DNA of 53,415 bases from Actinomycetes bacterium (GCA_021841005.1 JAKBVZ010000018.1:117029-170443); one strand, 5' to 3'; positions 36,942 through 47,269 are shown, counted from the first letter of the stretch. Program-made: numbers and translations. Notes: generated by a model not told the origin, from the letters alone.

Positions 36942-39900
36942 TCATCCGGAGGATGACGGGATGGCATACCACCCCATGACATCCACGATCACGTTGGTCT
37001 TCCCCGACGAATTATATACCAAGATGTTGCCATTGGACCCAAGCTTCACCACGACCAAGTTGGCCACATCCTGCCCGCTGGCCCCCCAGTTTACGTCGGA
37101 AATGGACGGCGGCTTACCAGCCTGCACCGTTGTCCCACCAGGGAGAACCGACAGGTACCCGCCATTCGAAGTGGACCCAACAGATGTGACATTGGCCACT
37201 ACGGCGGCGACCCCGCTGAGCGGGATACCATCGACACCGGCCACCTGGACATCAAGCAGTCCACCGGGTGGCACACCGCCCTCATTGGTGCACTCGGTAG
37301 TGTAATGCGTAGCGCTCTCCGTCCTCGTATCACAGAGCCGCATCGGGCTCACACTGGAGAACTCCGTGGCAGGAGCAGATGCATAATATCCTGACACATC
37401 GACAATGAAATTCACCGAACCGTCAGCTGCCCCATTATAGATGCTCACGTCGCCATTCTTGCCCAAGGGTACCATCACCCGGTTGGCTACATCCTTACCG
37501 GTTACCCAGTTCAGGTTGGATGCCACCGCCCTTGTGCCGCCTGCCGGCCACACGGTCAGAAATCCCGAAGAGTCAGCATTGGCAACCGTCACATTCAGCA
37601 CTGCAGCGCTCGCGGTCAGCGGTATGCCGTCCACTCCTCCAATGGATACATTCTCCTGGCCGAGAGGTCCCAGTGTCGTGAGGCTGCTGTTTTGCGATGG
37701 AAGGTAGGTACTCGTGCAGAACGACGGCTTGAAAATACCACCGCAGCGGGTATCAGCCAGACGTACCGGGCTGACCGCATTGTAATAGGAACCGGAACGA
37801 ACTGACCCACTTGTACTGGTGGAAGTGGTGAAATATCCCTCTATGTCAACCGTGACATTGGTACTCCCATTCGAACCGTTGTATATACTCACATATCCAT
37901 ACTGGCTGGAACCAATTTGCTGCACTCCTACCATTACAAGATTGGGTATATCTGCTCCGGCATTTCCCCAATTGATGTTAGATACAGTGGGAGCGGTGGT
38001 GGACGAGGAACCAGGATAGACGCTCAGGTATCCGGAACGAGCCGCCGGATTCACCAATGTCACATTCAATGCCACTGCTGTGGTATCTGCCGGGGGAATG
38101 CCATCCACGCCGGTGACGGCCACGTTGATGGAAGCCTGCGATGGTATCGTGCTGAGTGAGGCGTTCGGCGATGGCAGTTGCTCAGCCGCGCAGAAGGATG
38201 GTTGTGGTTTGGAGGTGCAGCGTGTATCGGCCAGCCGCGCCGGGGACACCGGTACGTACGTGGCTGGTGACGTCGGCTTACTGCCAGTGACGTAAGTGAA
38301 CAGGCTGGAAGCCGAGGAAGTGGATTGGCCGATGGGATTGCTCACGATGACGTTCACCGTACCAGGAGTACCCGGCGGTGCCACGATTTCGAGTGAGGTC
38401 GGGCTGACAATTGTGAAATCAGCCGGCGTACCGCCGATGCTCACGCCCGTGGCCAGCTCGAAATTAGTACCCGTCAGGGTGACATTGGCACCTCCCAGAG
38501 ACGACCCGGAATTAGGCTTGACTCCAGTGACTGTTGGCAATCCCAGCGCCGGCTCACCAAGTGTAACTGCAGTTGCATCCGATGAGGTGGCGGCAGTCAG
38601 ATTTCCCATGGTGGGAGCATTGGTCACGTTGCCTATCTGGATGGTCACGGTATTGCCGGGACCCGCAGGCGCAGATAGGTAAAGGGTGACCATCGAGAGT
38701 TCTCCTGACAGCACCACCTTACTGGCAGGGCCTAAGCTGGTACCGGTGGTATCATCCTCCAAGGTATACGTGGCCGACGAGAAATCGGTGAACGGCGGTG
38801 CAATGATGGTAATGGAGCTACCGAGCGTGCTGGAGGACTGGGAATTCACGCCTAATGATCCGGTGGAGCTGGTGTTGAAATCCACTGTGTAGTTGACGCT
38901 GCTCTGGCTGGGACTGGACGAAGTCATGTAAAGGTTCGCTCCCACAGGAGAAGCGGGCTGCGTAAGGACAAAGGAGTCGTAGGTGGCCGGTACACTGTCA
39001 GAAGATGTCCATACCGTTACCGTACTGGCTCCAGCAGTGAGCGGGTTGGTGGCACCCGATATCTGTAGTGATATGGAATCACCACCGGATATCGTATTGC
39101 TTACCGTGATCAGCGCGCTGTATCCGAAGGCGTCGACGCTCTGAGCAGCACCGCTGCCGGAGGGAGTGGTGCTGTCAGCTATGGTGTAAGAAGCCGCATG
39201 GGATGGCAATACGGTACCGTCGCCCATAAGCAGGTGTATATTTCCCTGCCCGCCCACCAGCGCCCCGGTGTTACTCACGGCCATGTTGACCGTATAGGTC
39301 ACTCCGGAGGAACCCGCAACATTCGACGAGGCATCCACAGAGGAAATGGTTACCGATGCGGGCTGGGTGGTGGTGTAAGTTGCAGATGTTACGGGCACCG
39401 TATCGGAACTGGTCGACAAGCTCAGTGTATTAGTTCCTGCGGGCGGATTGGTCACGCCTGCCACCGTAACGGTAAGGCTGTCCCCATCGTGCACAAGGCG
39501 TGGCAGCACGAGTTGGCCAACAGATCTGCCGCTGCCGACGGTTGACACGCTGATACCTAGTCCGCCCAGCGGATTTACCTGGGGACTGCTGGCCGAGTTG
39601 TCCACGATCGTATAGTCCTGCTGGTTCGTAGGCCATACAGTACCAGGTGGTGCAGTAATGGTCAGCACTGACGGTTGGGCCATCTGGTTGCTCGCTCCGA
39701 GCAGCCTGCCCTGGCTCGACACTGAAAAGGTCATGGTGTAGGTTACGCCAGTGGCATTGGCAGCAGTACTTGACAGGCTGACCTGCGGAGATGTGACAGA
39801 TGACGCAGGGGTAATTGCATAATCCTGGGTGCTCTCCATCGGTACTGCCGATGTCGAATTCGCTGACGCAGGCGGGAATGCTATGCCCACGCTGTAGCTG

Positions 39901-42158
39901 TTCCCTGGCGGTGGATTCTGGATAGATCCCACACTGATGCTGACCTGGTCTCCAGCAAAAATCGTATTGGGGACATTGATCACCTCCACGGTGTCGTTCG
40001 CTTCTATGGCAGTTGCCGTACCGCTGCTGCTGCCACTCGAAGTCGTCCCGTCAACTATAGAGAATGAGTTCGCTGGGCAGTAACTATTTACCTCCAGCCT
40101 TTGCGAGCTGTTGCAACCGGTCACCACCGTTCCCTGGGGAAATACCAGCTCGACTGCCGACCCTGCAGGAATCTCATTTGTGGCGACAAAGGAAAACGTA
40201 TAGGTCGAGAACCCCCCAGCAGCAGCAGTCGGGTCAAGCGTAATGCTCGGTGCGCTCGACGAGGGAACCGGGGGCTGAAGTCCTGAAGCCTGCACCGTAT
40301 CGGATGACGTCTCCACAGAAAAGGCAACCCCTGAAAGGGATGCCCCCAGGACAGACTGTGAGGCCTCTATTGAGACCACTACACCGGCGCTGGGTTTGAT
40401 CGGCGAACTTGTAGACGGTGGGGTACCCGTCGTGCTGCAGAATGAGGCGGTGGAACTCGTGTCGGGAGTTCCCTGCTCATTTCCCAAGCTCAGCGTTACG
40501 ACCGTAGGGTTCGCACCGTAAAAGGCTGAATTGCCTGACGTTAGCTGGAAAGCATATATTTCATTAGTAGTGGTATCAGTAACACAGAACGTAGCGCTAC
40601 CCAGAAGGCTCAAATCAGGTAGTGGTCCAGTGGCAACCAGCGTGATCGTGCTGAAGCCTGGCATCAGCTCACCGGTGGCGCTCGTCGTAAAGCTGACATT
40701 GGTGATGGGAGTACCGTTGAAGCTGGCGGAGGATGTGGATACGCCAGTAACTGCAGATGGTGCGGTTATGCTGACCGGTACCGATGCCCATGCCTGCTGG
40801 GAGGAAGTGGCCACGGAAAGGTCGGCAGTGCCAGATGAAGGCGGGTTGACCATGCCGTTTACGATCACCTTTACGCTGTTGCCCCCTGGAATCGTAAATG
40901 GTACTGTCAGCATCATCCCCCCACTCTCGCCATCTTGGGGACCGGTGGCATTGCTGCCCACTACCTGCGAGTTGGTGGCACCGGCGGTGGTGTCGGCGAT
41001 CACTATCGCATTGGTGGTGGTTCTGGACGGCCACCAGGCACCCGGGAGCGACAACGATACCGTGCCCTGGTTGGCAACCAGCTCCTCGCCACTGCTGGTA
41101 CTGAAGCTGACCGTATAGGTGACATCGTGGGCACCTGCTGCGCTGGTGGAAGGCGATGCACTCAGGCCTGACACCGCTGAAAACGGCCCTATACTGTATG
41201 GGTTGGTACTGACCTTACCGCCATCGGAAGAGGTTGACACCAGAATGGAGTCTTGCGAACCGGCAGGTGGATTGGTCACGCCTGTAGCTATGACCATCAC
41301 GTTGTCCCCGCTGTGCAGCGTATTAGGTACCGTCAACGTCACGCTGGACCCTGCGATGTTGCAGGCGACAGGCAGGCCCCCTTCTGCCGGGTTTGTTTTG
41401 TCGCTGATGGAGTAGTCACTTCCGGACCCACTCCCACTAGATCCGCACGACGTACCCCACTGCGTACCCTGTGGAGCCTTGAGGGTAATGGTTCCGCTCT
41501 CGCCGGCTAGGGCGCCCGAAGGACTCAAGGCGAAGTTGAATGTATATGCCACACCGGTGGCATCCGCACCGTAGGCGGAGAGACTCACCGTCGGGCTGGA
41601 CACCTGTCCAGGAGTGGTGATCGTGTAGGGCTTTGACTGGACCAATTGTGGATCCGAAGAGGTCTGTACCCCTATAGTATACGAGCTGCCTGGAGCAGCC
41701 GGATTGGATACGCCGGTCACCTTGACGTTGACGGTATCGGTCGACCTGATCCCGATCGGTACGGTAATATCAGCCACCCGACCGTTGTCACCAATACCTA
41801 CCTGCGATGCCGGGCCACTGCCACCTGTCTGCTCATCACTCACGGTGTAGTTGCTCGATAATGCCGGCCACCGGGTGCCCGATGGTCCCACCAGTGCAAC
41901 AGTACCCGTACCCGCCGCCAGCAGACCTGAAGAACTTACCGCGAAAGTGACAGTGTAAGTGATCTCGGACGCACCTGCCGAGCTGGATGTAAGGGAAACC
42001 AATGGAGTGGAGACAGCGCTGGCTGCAGCATATGCTGCTGGCGCGATACCCGCCACACCTAATATGCCGCTCACACATACGATACCACCTGCCACAATCG
42101 ATAGCGCAACTCTCACCATCCTGCCAGCGAGCTGACCCACCACCCATCGCATTCTCAT
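36942..42158 (-). CDS. Giant Ig-repeat exoprotein with IPT/TIG and three C-terminal DTR modules
   Basis: The 1738-residue protein starts after GAGG six bases upstream. A signal peptide ends near AYA (~44). Eight beta-sandwich-like repeats of 100-170 residues follow, marked by GVTYT-x-F-x-VS, GDSVTV-x-V-x-GVTNPPAG and LS-STSSD. After them come one IPT/TIG domain (TGVKPNSGSSLGGANVTLTG) and three DTR-type modules (~1297-1735; RLADTRC...GYY/GWY). No enzyme motif was found; stalk-like adhesin is the likely role. It lies between the prepilin and the acylase gene, so it is probably co-transcribed with pilus genes. Confidence 0.85.
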   Translation of the reverse strand: MRMRWVVGQLAGRMVRVALSIVAGGIVCVSGILGVAGIAPAAYAAASAVSTPLVSLTSSSAGASEITYTVTFAVSSSGLLAAGTGTVALVGPSGTRWPALSSNYTVSDEQTGGSGPASQVGIGDNGRVADITVPIGIRSTDTVNVKVTGVSNPAAPGSSYTIGVQTSSDPQLVQSKPYTITTPGQVSSPTVSLSAYGADATGVAYTFNFALSPSGALAGESGTITLKAPQGTQWGTSCGSSGSGSGSDYSISDKTNPAEGGLPVACNIAGSSVTLTVPNTLHSGDNVMVIATGVTNPPAGSQDSILVSTSSDGGKVSTNPYSIGPFSAVSGLSASPSTSAAGAHDVTYTVSFSTSSGEELVANQGTVSLSLPGAWWPSRTTTNAIVIADTTAGATNSQVVGSNATGPQDGESGGMMLTVPFTIPGGNSVKVIVNGMVNPPSSGTADLSVATSSQQAWASVPVSITAPSAVTGVSTSSASFNGTPITNVSFTTSATGELMPGFSTITLVATGPLPDLSLLGSATFCVTDTTTNEIYAFQLTSGNSAFYGANPTVVTLSLGNEQGTPDTSSTASFCSTTGTPPSTSSPIKPSAGVVVSIEASQSVLGASLSGVAFSVETSSDTVQASGLQPPVPSSSAPSITLDPTAAAGGFSTYTFSFVATNEIPAGSAVELVFPQGTVVTGCNSSQRLEVNSYCPANSFSIVDGTTSSGSSSGTATAIEANDTVEVINVPNTIFAGDQVSISVGSIQNPPPGNSYSVGIAFPPASANSTSAVPMESTQDYAITPASSVTSPQVSLSSTAANATGVTYTMTFSVSSQGRLLGASNQMAQPSVLTITAPPGTVWPTNQQDYTIVDNSASSPQVNPLGGLGISVSTVGSGRSVGQLVLPRLVHDGDSLTVTVAGVTNPPAGTNTLSLSTSSDTVPVTSATYTTTQPASVTISSVDASSNVAGSSGVTYTVNMAVSNTGALVGGQGNIHLLMGDGTVLPSHAASYTIADSTTPSGSGAAQSVDAFGYSALITVSNTISGGDSISLQISGATNPLTAGASTVTVWTSSDSVPATYDSFVLTQPASPVGANLYMTSSSPSQSSVNYTVDFNTSSTGSLGVNSQSSSTLGSSITIIAPPFTDFSSATYTLEDDTTGTSLGPASKVVLSGELSMVTLYLSAPAGPGNTVTIQIGNVTNAPTMGNLTAATSSDATAVTLGEPALGLPTVTGVKPNSGSSLGGANVTLTGTNFELATGVSIGGTPADFTIVSPTSLEIVAPPGTPGTVNVIVSNPIGQSTSSASSLFTYVTGSKPTSPATYVPVSPARLADTRCTSKPQPSFCAAEQLPSPNASLSTIPSQASINVAVTGVDGIPPADTTAVALNVTLVNPAARSGYLSVYPGSSSTTAPTVSNINWGNAGADIPNLVMVGVQQIGSSQYGYVSIYNGSNGSTNVTVDIEGYFTTSTSTSGSVRSGSYYNAVSPVRLADTRCGGIFKPSFCTSTYLPSQNSSLTTLGPLGQENVSIGGVDGIPLTASAAVLNVTVANADSSGFLTVWPAGGTRAVASNLNWVTGKDVANRVMVPLGKNGDVSIYNGAADGSVNFIVDVSGYYASAPATEFSSVSPMRLCDTRTESATHYTTECTNEGGVPPGGLLDVQVAGVDGIPLSGVAAVVANVTSVGSTSNGGYLSVLPGGTTVQAGKPPSISDVNWGASGQDVANLVVVKLGSNGNILVYNSSGKTNVIVDVMGWYAIPSSSG

Positions 42159-42272
42159 CGTTTACCTCATTTCTCGATACGTCGCCATCTCCCCGCCGGC
42201 AACATCAACAGCCGGCATAATCTGGAGTACTTACTAGACACCATTCCATCTAGGTAAGTGTCCGATAGATAG

Positions 42273-42307
42273 GTGCAGGGGAATGCCTTTCAGGTACCCC
42301 CCTGCAC
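42273..42307 (-). terminator. 9-bp stem hairpin after the prepilin gene
   Basis: GTGCAGGGG (42273-42281) pairs perfectly with CCCCTGCAC (42299-42307) around a 17-base loop. It sits between the prepilin stop and the giant exoprotein start on the minus strand. There is no T tract, so it may be a partial terminator or mRNA-stabilising hairpin that lets abundant pilin be made with less of the downstream protein. Confidence 0.4.
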
Positions 42308-42352
42308 GCTACTACTACGGTGCAAATGCATTACACCCGTTGATGGCTTCTG

Positions 42353-42946
42353 CTACTTACCAGCAGGAGCGGCCGGCCAAGTGGTACCCCAGCCACTCTG
42401 AGGGTTGCCGGGCACGCAACCGCCCGCATTGGCAACCACGGTGTAACCATAGTGGGTTCCAGGTGAAGGCGAACCCCAAGCAGACATGGAGCTGTTGGTC
42501 CCCCCCTCGTTGTCCACCAGAAACCAGCAAACTCCTGTAGGTGACCATGTGCCGTACATGGCACTGTTGCCATTGGTACTCACTGCCAGCCAGACCTGGT
42601 TCTTAGCTGAATTGGCCGCTCCCTGAGCGACAAACTGCAGCTGCGGTTCCGCAGACTGGAGGTAGCCTGTACTCATAGGAGAACTATCTGTCGCCGCGAT
42701 GTAACTCACGTTGTTCTCGTAGAACACCTTTCCAGTAGTATCCGCATTGGTCAGGTCCGACTGCGCCCCTTTGTCTTTTGCCGATCCGGTCACCCCGAGA
42801 AACGTCGGGATGGCAATCGCCAGCAGTATACCCATTATAAGCAGTACGACCATCAGCTCTATGAGGGTAAAGCCTTCCTCCGCCTCCTGCTCGCCTGCCA
42901 GAGATACCGCCCTGGCAGATCTCAATCTTTCCAACATTGATGTCAT
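42353..42946 (-). CDS. pilA: Type IV prepilin (major-pilin candidate)
   Basis: The 197-residue protein has a prepilin leader ending EEAEEG-like (EQEAEEG) before FTLIELMVVLLIMGILLAIA, with the canonical Gly at -1, Phe at +1 and Glu at +5. IPTFLG follows the helix. The globular part ends with two Cys (GVCWFLV and GGCVPG) that could form a D-region disulfide. It shares GTWS-x3-G-x-CW with the second prepilin at 48669, so the two are paralogues. Two ATGs (42946, 42937) are possible starts. It is followed by a strong hairpin. Confidence 0.92.
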   Translation of the reverse strand: MTSMLERLRSARAVSLAGEQEAEEGFTLIELMVVLLIMGILLAIAIPTFLGVTGSAKDKGAQSDLTNADTTGKVFYENNVSYIAATDSSPMSTGYLQSAEPQLQFVAQGAANSAKNQVWLAVSTNGNSAMYGTWSPTGVCWFLVDNEGGTNSSMSAWGSPSPGTHYGYTVVANAGGCVPGNPQSGWGTTWPAAPAGK

Positions 42947-42992
42947 TATCCTATTTTCCTTTCTATATCAATCCAGCGCCAGCCAATCCGAA

Positions 42993-43020
42993 TTCGTATC
43001 GCTTACAGCGCTATTCTCAA
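42993..43020 (-). promoter_or_regulatory. Candidate promoter before the prepilin gene
   Basis: On the minus strand TTGAGA (43015-43020) and TACGAA (42993-42998) are 16 bases apart, about 45 bases before the ATG. The ~290-base gap between pilO and this prepilin (42947-43238) contains no gene and would suit its own promoter. The -10 is weak. Confidence 0.3.
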
Positions 43021-43238
43021 TTACTCAATGGTACCAGCATAACCTGGAACCACCATCAAGTCCTATATCGACTTCCATTCACCCCAGCTTAATCAATACA
43101 CAGCAAAAATAATATCTACTTCATGCTCTATTTAAACCAGACGCCAGGGCCTCATGCAGGCACATCGCCGTGCCCGAACGCATTGACACAGTGCTTCCCG
43201 CAACCGCCATGTCACCACATGCCCGATCCATCACGCTG

Positions 43239-43874
43239 TCACCCAGCCGCTGACGACGAACATACGTCCTTCTCGTTGGGATTGTAGTATATGCTCCCAG
43301 TAAGCTCTAGGGTGTATGTGGTGCCGGCGGACGGAAGCACTCCGGAAGAGGCAGTCACCCCAGACGTTGCCGGGATAGAAAGGTTGTATGCCGTCACGGT
43401 GTACAACCGTGAAAGACTATCGAGCTTTAGGAGAAACGCAGTTAGCTGGCTATAGCTACCCGACAGATCCAAAGTAACGGTCACGGACGGTAGAAATGCC
43501 TTTGGCGCAGCCGACCCCGATGTAAACGGGCTGGTGGATATGGTGGGCAGGCTGAAAGAATATCCCGTCACCGTAGACCCTGAAACGCCCGCCACCGTAT
43601 CCACCTGCGACAGGAACTGCCCCTCGTCGGCAGAGGGCGGTAACTGGGCGATACGCGTGCCCAGCTTGCTGCAGTTGACATTGAAATTTCTGCTCATCAG
43701 ACGCAGGCTGGCGATGTCGGCCTCGAGAACCCTCTCTCGCGCCACAAGACCTGCCTTTGTCTTGTCAAGCGCCGAAAGATGCGTATCCTCCGGTCCGATC
43801 CAGGCGAAATACACAATGATCCCTATTAGAATCACCACACCTCCCGCAATCATTGGGAACTTATACCGTAACAT
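43239..43874 (-). CDS. pilO: Type IV pilus alignment protein PilO
   Basis: The 211-residue protein has one N-terminal membrane segment (FPMIAGGVVILIGIIVYFAW), a coiled-coil stretch (~35-70), and a ferredoxin-like periplasmic-side domain typical of PilO (FLSQVDTVAGVSG, then VTLDLSGSYSQLTAFLLKLDSLSRLYTV). It would bind the PilN part of the upstream fusion and help connect the motor to the envelope. GGAG six bases upstream favours ATG 43874 over 43886. It lies 95 bases downstream of pilM-N. Confidence 0.88.
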   Translation of the reverse strand: MLRYKFPMIAGGVVILIGIIVYFAWIGPEDTHLSALDKTKAGLVARERVLEADIASLRLMSRNFNVNCSKLGTRIAQLPPSADEGQFLSQVDTVAGVSGSTVTGYSFSLPTISTSPFTSGSAAPKAFLPSVTVTLDLSGSYSQLTAFLLKLDSLSRLYTVTAYNLSIPATSGVTASSGVLPSAGTTYTLELTGSIYYNPNEKDVCSSSAAG

Positions 43875-43969
43875 CCAACACTCCACTCCATTTCATATAC
43901 CTACAATCGGAACAGCCGATCTCTCTCCTACTGTCGAATCCATCCATCGACTCCATACGCCCGCCCATC

Positions 43970-45688
43970 TCATCCATAGGCCGGATCATTCGATAGGCTC
44001 ATGGGCGGCAGGATGACGATGGTGGAAGTAAAGGTCTGGATACCATTCGTATTCTTTACGTTGGAATTGGTTACAGCACCAAAAAGTGGTTGTTTCTCCT
44101 GATTGAACATACTGCTGACAGCATTAAGCCAGTAGGAGGCTGGCTTGAAGTTGGTGGTAGGCCCTTCCAGTGTCACTGACATTGTCCCTATCCCATCTGC
44201 TATGGATGCAGGAGACCCGCTTCCATTTGGGGTGCAGCCCGGTACGCTCGCCACGTTGTTGCTGCATGGGGCACCGCCCGTACCTGTGGCCTGGCTGATT
44301 ACAAACCCTGGATCCGTAGCATAATTGAGAGCGACGACCACCTTTGCCCAATCGATCGCTCCCTTCGCCTGCTCATGCACCGTACTTGTCACCGACTGTA
44401 ATTCCCGGGCCGCTATTGCAGGCTTGTTCAGTTTAAGCTTCTCCCTGCTCAACTTGGCCATGGAGGCAGTAACGGAAGTAATCGACCGGTTGACCGTATG
44501 CACCTGCCAGTACCGCCAGAACGACACCCCGGCAATGAGCACCACCAATACAATCGCCGCCGCGATCGACATCGATCTCAGCCTTCTCTGGAATGCCTTC
44601 TCCAGCACTTCCGGCGGTACAAGGTTGAAGCGCTTCAAACCAGGAAATACATCCGGCTCCACCAAACCGGCTGCAGTCGCAATGACCGCGTCCATCTCCT
44701 CCAACTGCTCAGGACTCGGTCTTGCCATCTGGCTCATGTCCAGCCTGGAGAGCGGAGACGCTACAACTACAGGAATGCCTGCCTGCGCCTGCAACTCGGG
44801 CAGGAGGCCGTTCAATCTCGCCCCGGCACCCGTTACCAGTATCCTGCTGACCTGAGTCCGGCCAGGAAGTGACGAGTAAAATCGAAGGGAATTACTGATC
44901 TCCTCAGCTATAGTTCGAATGGCAGTTTCGACCGGCTTAGCTGCGGCCTTTGCCTGTGGAGATTCATCCATACCGACATGCCTCTTCAACGCCTCAGCAT
45001 CTGCAAAGGGCATATCCATGCTGCTCGATATCGCCATAGTGGCCGTGTCGCCGCCGGCAACCATCGTCCGGATGAACTGCGCCCGTCCCTGCTCATGAAC
45101 CACCAGAACAGTCAGCCCAGCTCCAATCGATACTACCGCCTCCAACTGGCCAGGTCCGACCGATGGATCCCCCAAGGCCCTGACGAGAGCGAACGGCACC
45201 AGATCAATCCCCACCAAGTCCAGTCCCGCCTCCTCCACCGCCGCCACGACGGATTTCACTACGTCCTTGTGTGCAGCGCCGATCAGCACCCTACGTTTCA
45301 TAGTGCCGTCGGTTCCAGCAAAATCAGACAGTACCTGGAATCCCATTGCCACCTGTTCAACCGGAAACGGCAATACCTCCTGCGCTTGGAACTGCAGCAA
45401 CCCTTCGACCTCATCATCAGGTACCCACGGAATCTCGATCTCCCTGGTGATCACCCGCAGGCCTGCCAACCCCACCGTGACGGTTTTACCGCTGAAACCC
45501 CCTTGTGCAAAAAGCCTACGGATGGCGCCGGCAACCGCCTGTACATCGTGAACCTCACCACTGACCACGGAACCAGGAGCAATAGCCACCTGCATGAACC
45601 GGTAAAGTTGCAAGCTGCCTGCCCCAACCTCCAACTCCACGGCTCTTACGCCGCTCGTTCCAATATCAAGCCCGATTGTTCGCGCCAT
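43970..45688 (-). CDS. PilM-PilN fusion, type IV pilus platform protein
   Basis: Residues 1-~345 are PilM: an actin-like ATPase fold with GLDIGTSGVRAVELE, the phosphate motif around AVVSIGAGLTVLVV, and LVTGAGARLNGLL. Residues ~352-572 are PilN: the conserved start FNLVPPEVLEKAFQRR (normally the NLLP peptide that inserts into PilM), a membrane segment (~373-391), a short coiled coil, and an outer domain of about 170 residues. In most bacteria these are separate genes. pilC lies upstream and pilO downstream. No frame interruption is seen, so the fusion is genuine in this sequence. Confidence 0.88.
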   Translation of the reverse strand: MARTIGLDIGTSGVRAVELEVGAGSLQLYRFMQVAIAPGSVVSGEVHDVQAVAGAIRRLFAQGGFSGKTVTVGLAGLRVITREIEIPWVPDDEVEGLLQFQAQEVLPFPVEQVAMGFQVLSDFAGTDGTMKRRVLIGAAHKDVVKSVVAAVEEAGLDLVGIDLVPFALVRALGDPSVGPGQLEAVVSIGAGLTVLVVHEQGRAQFIRTMVAGGDTATMAISSSMDMPFADAEALKRHVGMDESPQAKAAAKPVETAIRTIAEEISNSLRFYSSLPGRTQVSRILVTGAGARLNGLLPELQAQAGIPVVVASPLSRLDMSQMARPSPEQLEEMDAVIATAAGLVEPDVFPGLKRFNLVPPEVLEKAFQRRLRSMSIAAAIVLVVLIAGVSFWRYWQVHTVNRSITSVTASMAKLSREKLKLNKPAIAARELQSVTSTVHEQAKGAIDWAKVVVALNYATDPGFVISQATGTGGAPCSNNVASVPGCTPNGSGSPASIADGIGTMSVTLEGPTTNFKPASYWLNAVSSMFNQEKQPLFGAVTNSNVKNTNGIQTFTSTIVILPPMSLSNDPAYG

Positions 45689-45898
45689 CTACTTCATTTC
45701 CTCTCTCTCAGTATACCGCCACTCATGCACTTAACTTTTTTCGCATGCAGCGCCCCAAATTATATACACCTCTTATACCGGAATGCAACGATAACTCACA
45801 ACTAAAAAGACAACCTCATGGTCAAGCCAGGTACCGCTCTTTCCCCCGAACGCACCACCACCGTTGCAGGGTACATACGAGCCGGCATCGAGCCAGCA

Positions 45899-47143
45899 TC
45901 ACGAAGTCGGCACATGCTTCACGTAATCGAACATCGGCAGGTAAAGAGACACCACCATGACACCCACCATAATGCCCATGACCACCGTCAGCATCGGTTC
46001 CAGTAGCGACGAAAGTGAGTTTACCGTCTCCTCCACCTCCTGATCATAGAACTCCGCCACCTTCAGCAGCATCGCATCAAGAGACCCGGCCCGCTCTCCT
46101 ACCTCCACCATCTGCGTGACGAGGTTGGGGATGAGTCCATCATGCCTTGCAAACGGCTCGGCGATGGATCTCCCCTGCCTGACCGCCTCCTTGGCTTCTA
46201 TGAGCACATCCGCGACCGCCTGGTTGCCCGAGGCCTCTGCCGTCATATCCAGCGACTGAAGCATCGGCACACCGGACGCCAGAAGGGATGCGAAGCTTGA
46301 CGCGAACCGCGAGATGGCCACTTTGTGCATTAGCGGACCGAATACAGGGAACCTCAGCTTGAAGCCGTCCCACGCTCGCCTACCGCTCAATGTGCGCTTC
46401 CAGCGTAAGAAGATCAGGATCGCCACGATAATCACGGCAAGGACCAGAAGCGCCCAGGGTGACAGCAGGATGGACGATATCTTCAGGACTATCCTGGTAG
46501 GCAGCGGTAGCTTTGCTCCACCGAGAGACGCAAAGATCTTCTTGAAAATTGGTACTATAAAGGTGATCATGGCGAGGAAGATCACTATCATGACTGTCGC
46601 CACCACTGCGGGATAGGTCATGGCAGACCTGACTCTCCGGATAATGGCGGCTTTTTTCTCGAGCAGCGTTGCCAACTGGACAAGAACCATATCCAGCGTA
46701 CCTCCTGCCTCACCAGCTTGCACCATGGAAACATAAAGATTGTCAAACACCTTCGGATGCCTGGACAGCGCCTGATGCAGCGCAAGGCCCCTGCCCACAT
46801 CCGTCTGGACTTCCCTGAATATACCTGCCAGCTGGATGTTCTCCACCTGGCTGACCATGACATCAAGTGCCCGTACCAGGCTCAGTCCAGAATCGACCAT
46901 TGATGCCAGCTGGCGCGTAGCTACGGCCAGTTCCGAAGTCTTGATCCTTGTGAGGCCTGGTATCTGGATATTCCAGTTCCATTTGAAGCCTCTCTTGGCG
47001 CGCGGCTTCACGGACACCGGCAGATACCCCATTTCCCGCAGCCTTCGAGCGATCAGGTCAATACTGTCACCCTCCAAGGCACCTTCGACAAGCTGCCCCT
47101 GCTGATCTCTTACCTTGTAGTCATATACTAGCGGCACTGCCAC
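45899..47143 (-). CDS. pilC: Type IV pilus platform protein PilC
   Basis: The 414-residue inner-membrane platform couples motor ATPases to pilin insertion. It has two T2SSF domains: the first with LASMVDSGLSLVRALDVM and GEAGGTLDMVL, the second with FASLLASGVPMLQSLDMTA and GERAGSLDAML. There are three membrane segments (~165-190, ~215-235, ~380-400). The start codon is GTG at 47143, with GGAAGTGAG just upstream. It is followed by pilM-N after ~210 bases without a gene. Confidence 0.95.
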   Translation of the reverse strand: MAVPLVYDYKVRDQQGQLVEGALEGDSIDLIARRLREMGYLPVSVKPRAKRGFKWNWNIQIPGLTRIKTSELAVATRQLASMVDSGLSLVRALDVMVSQVENIQLAGIFREVQTDVGRGLALHQALSRHPKVFDNLYVSMVQAGEAGGTLDMVLVQLATLLEKKAAIIRRVRSAMTYPAVVATVMIVIFLAMITFIVPIFKKIFASLGGAKLPLPTRIVLKISSILLSPWALLVLAVIIVAILIFLRWKRTLSGRRAWDGFKLRFPVFGPLMHKVAISRFASSFASLLASGVPMLQSLDMTAEASGNQAVADVLIEAKEAVRQGRSIAEPFARHDGLIPNLVTQMVEVGERAGSLDAMLLKVAEFYDQEVEETVNSLSSLLEPMLTVVMGIMVGVMVVSLYLPMFDYVKHVPTS

Positions 47144-47269
47144 CTCACTTCCGCCGGCCCGCGTACCGAATCGGCGATTTGCCCTTCATGCCATACCCCC
47201 CATCGGACCCAACCTCTCCACGTTTGCAGAAATCTGTGTATCGATCCGCCCACTCACCAGATCCAGTCA

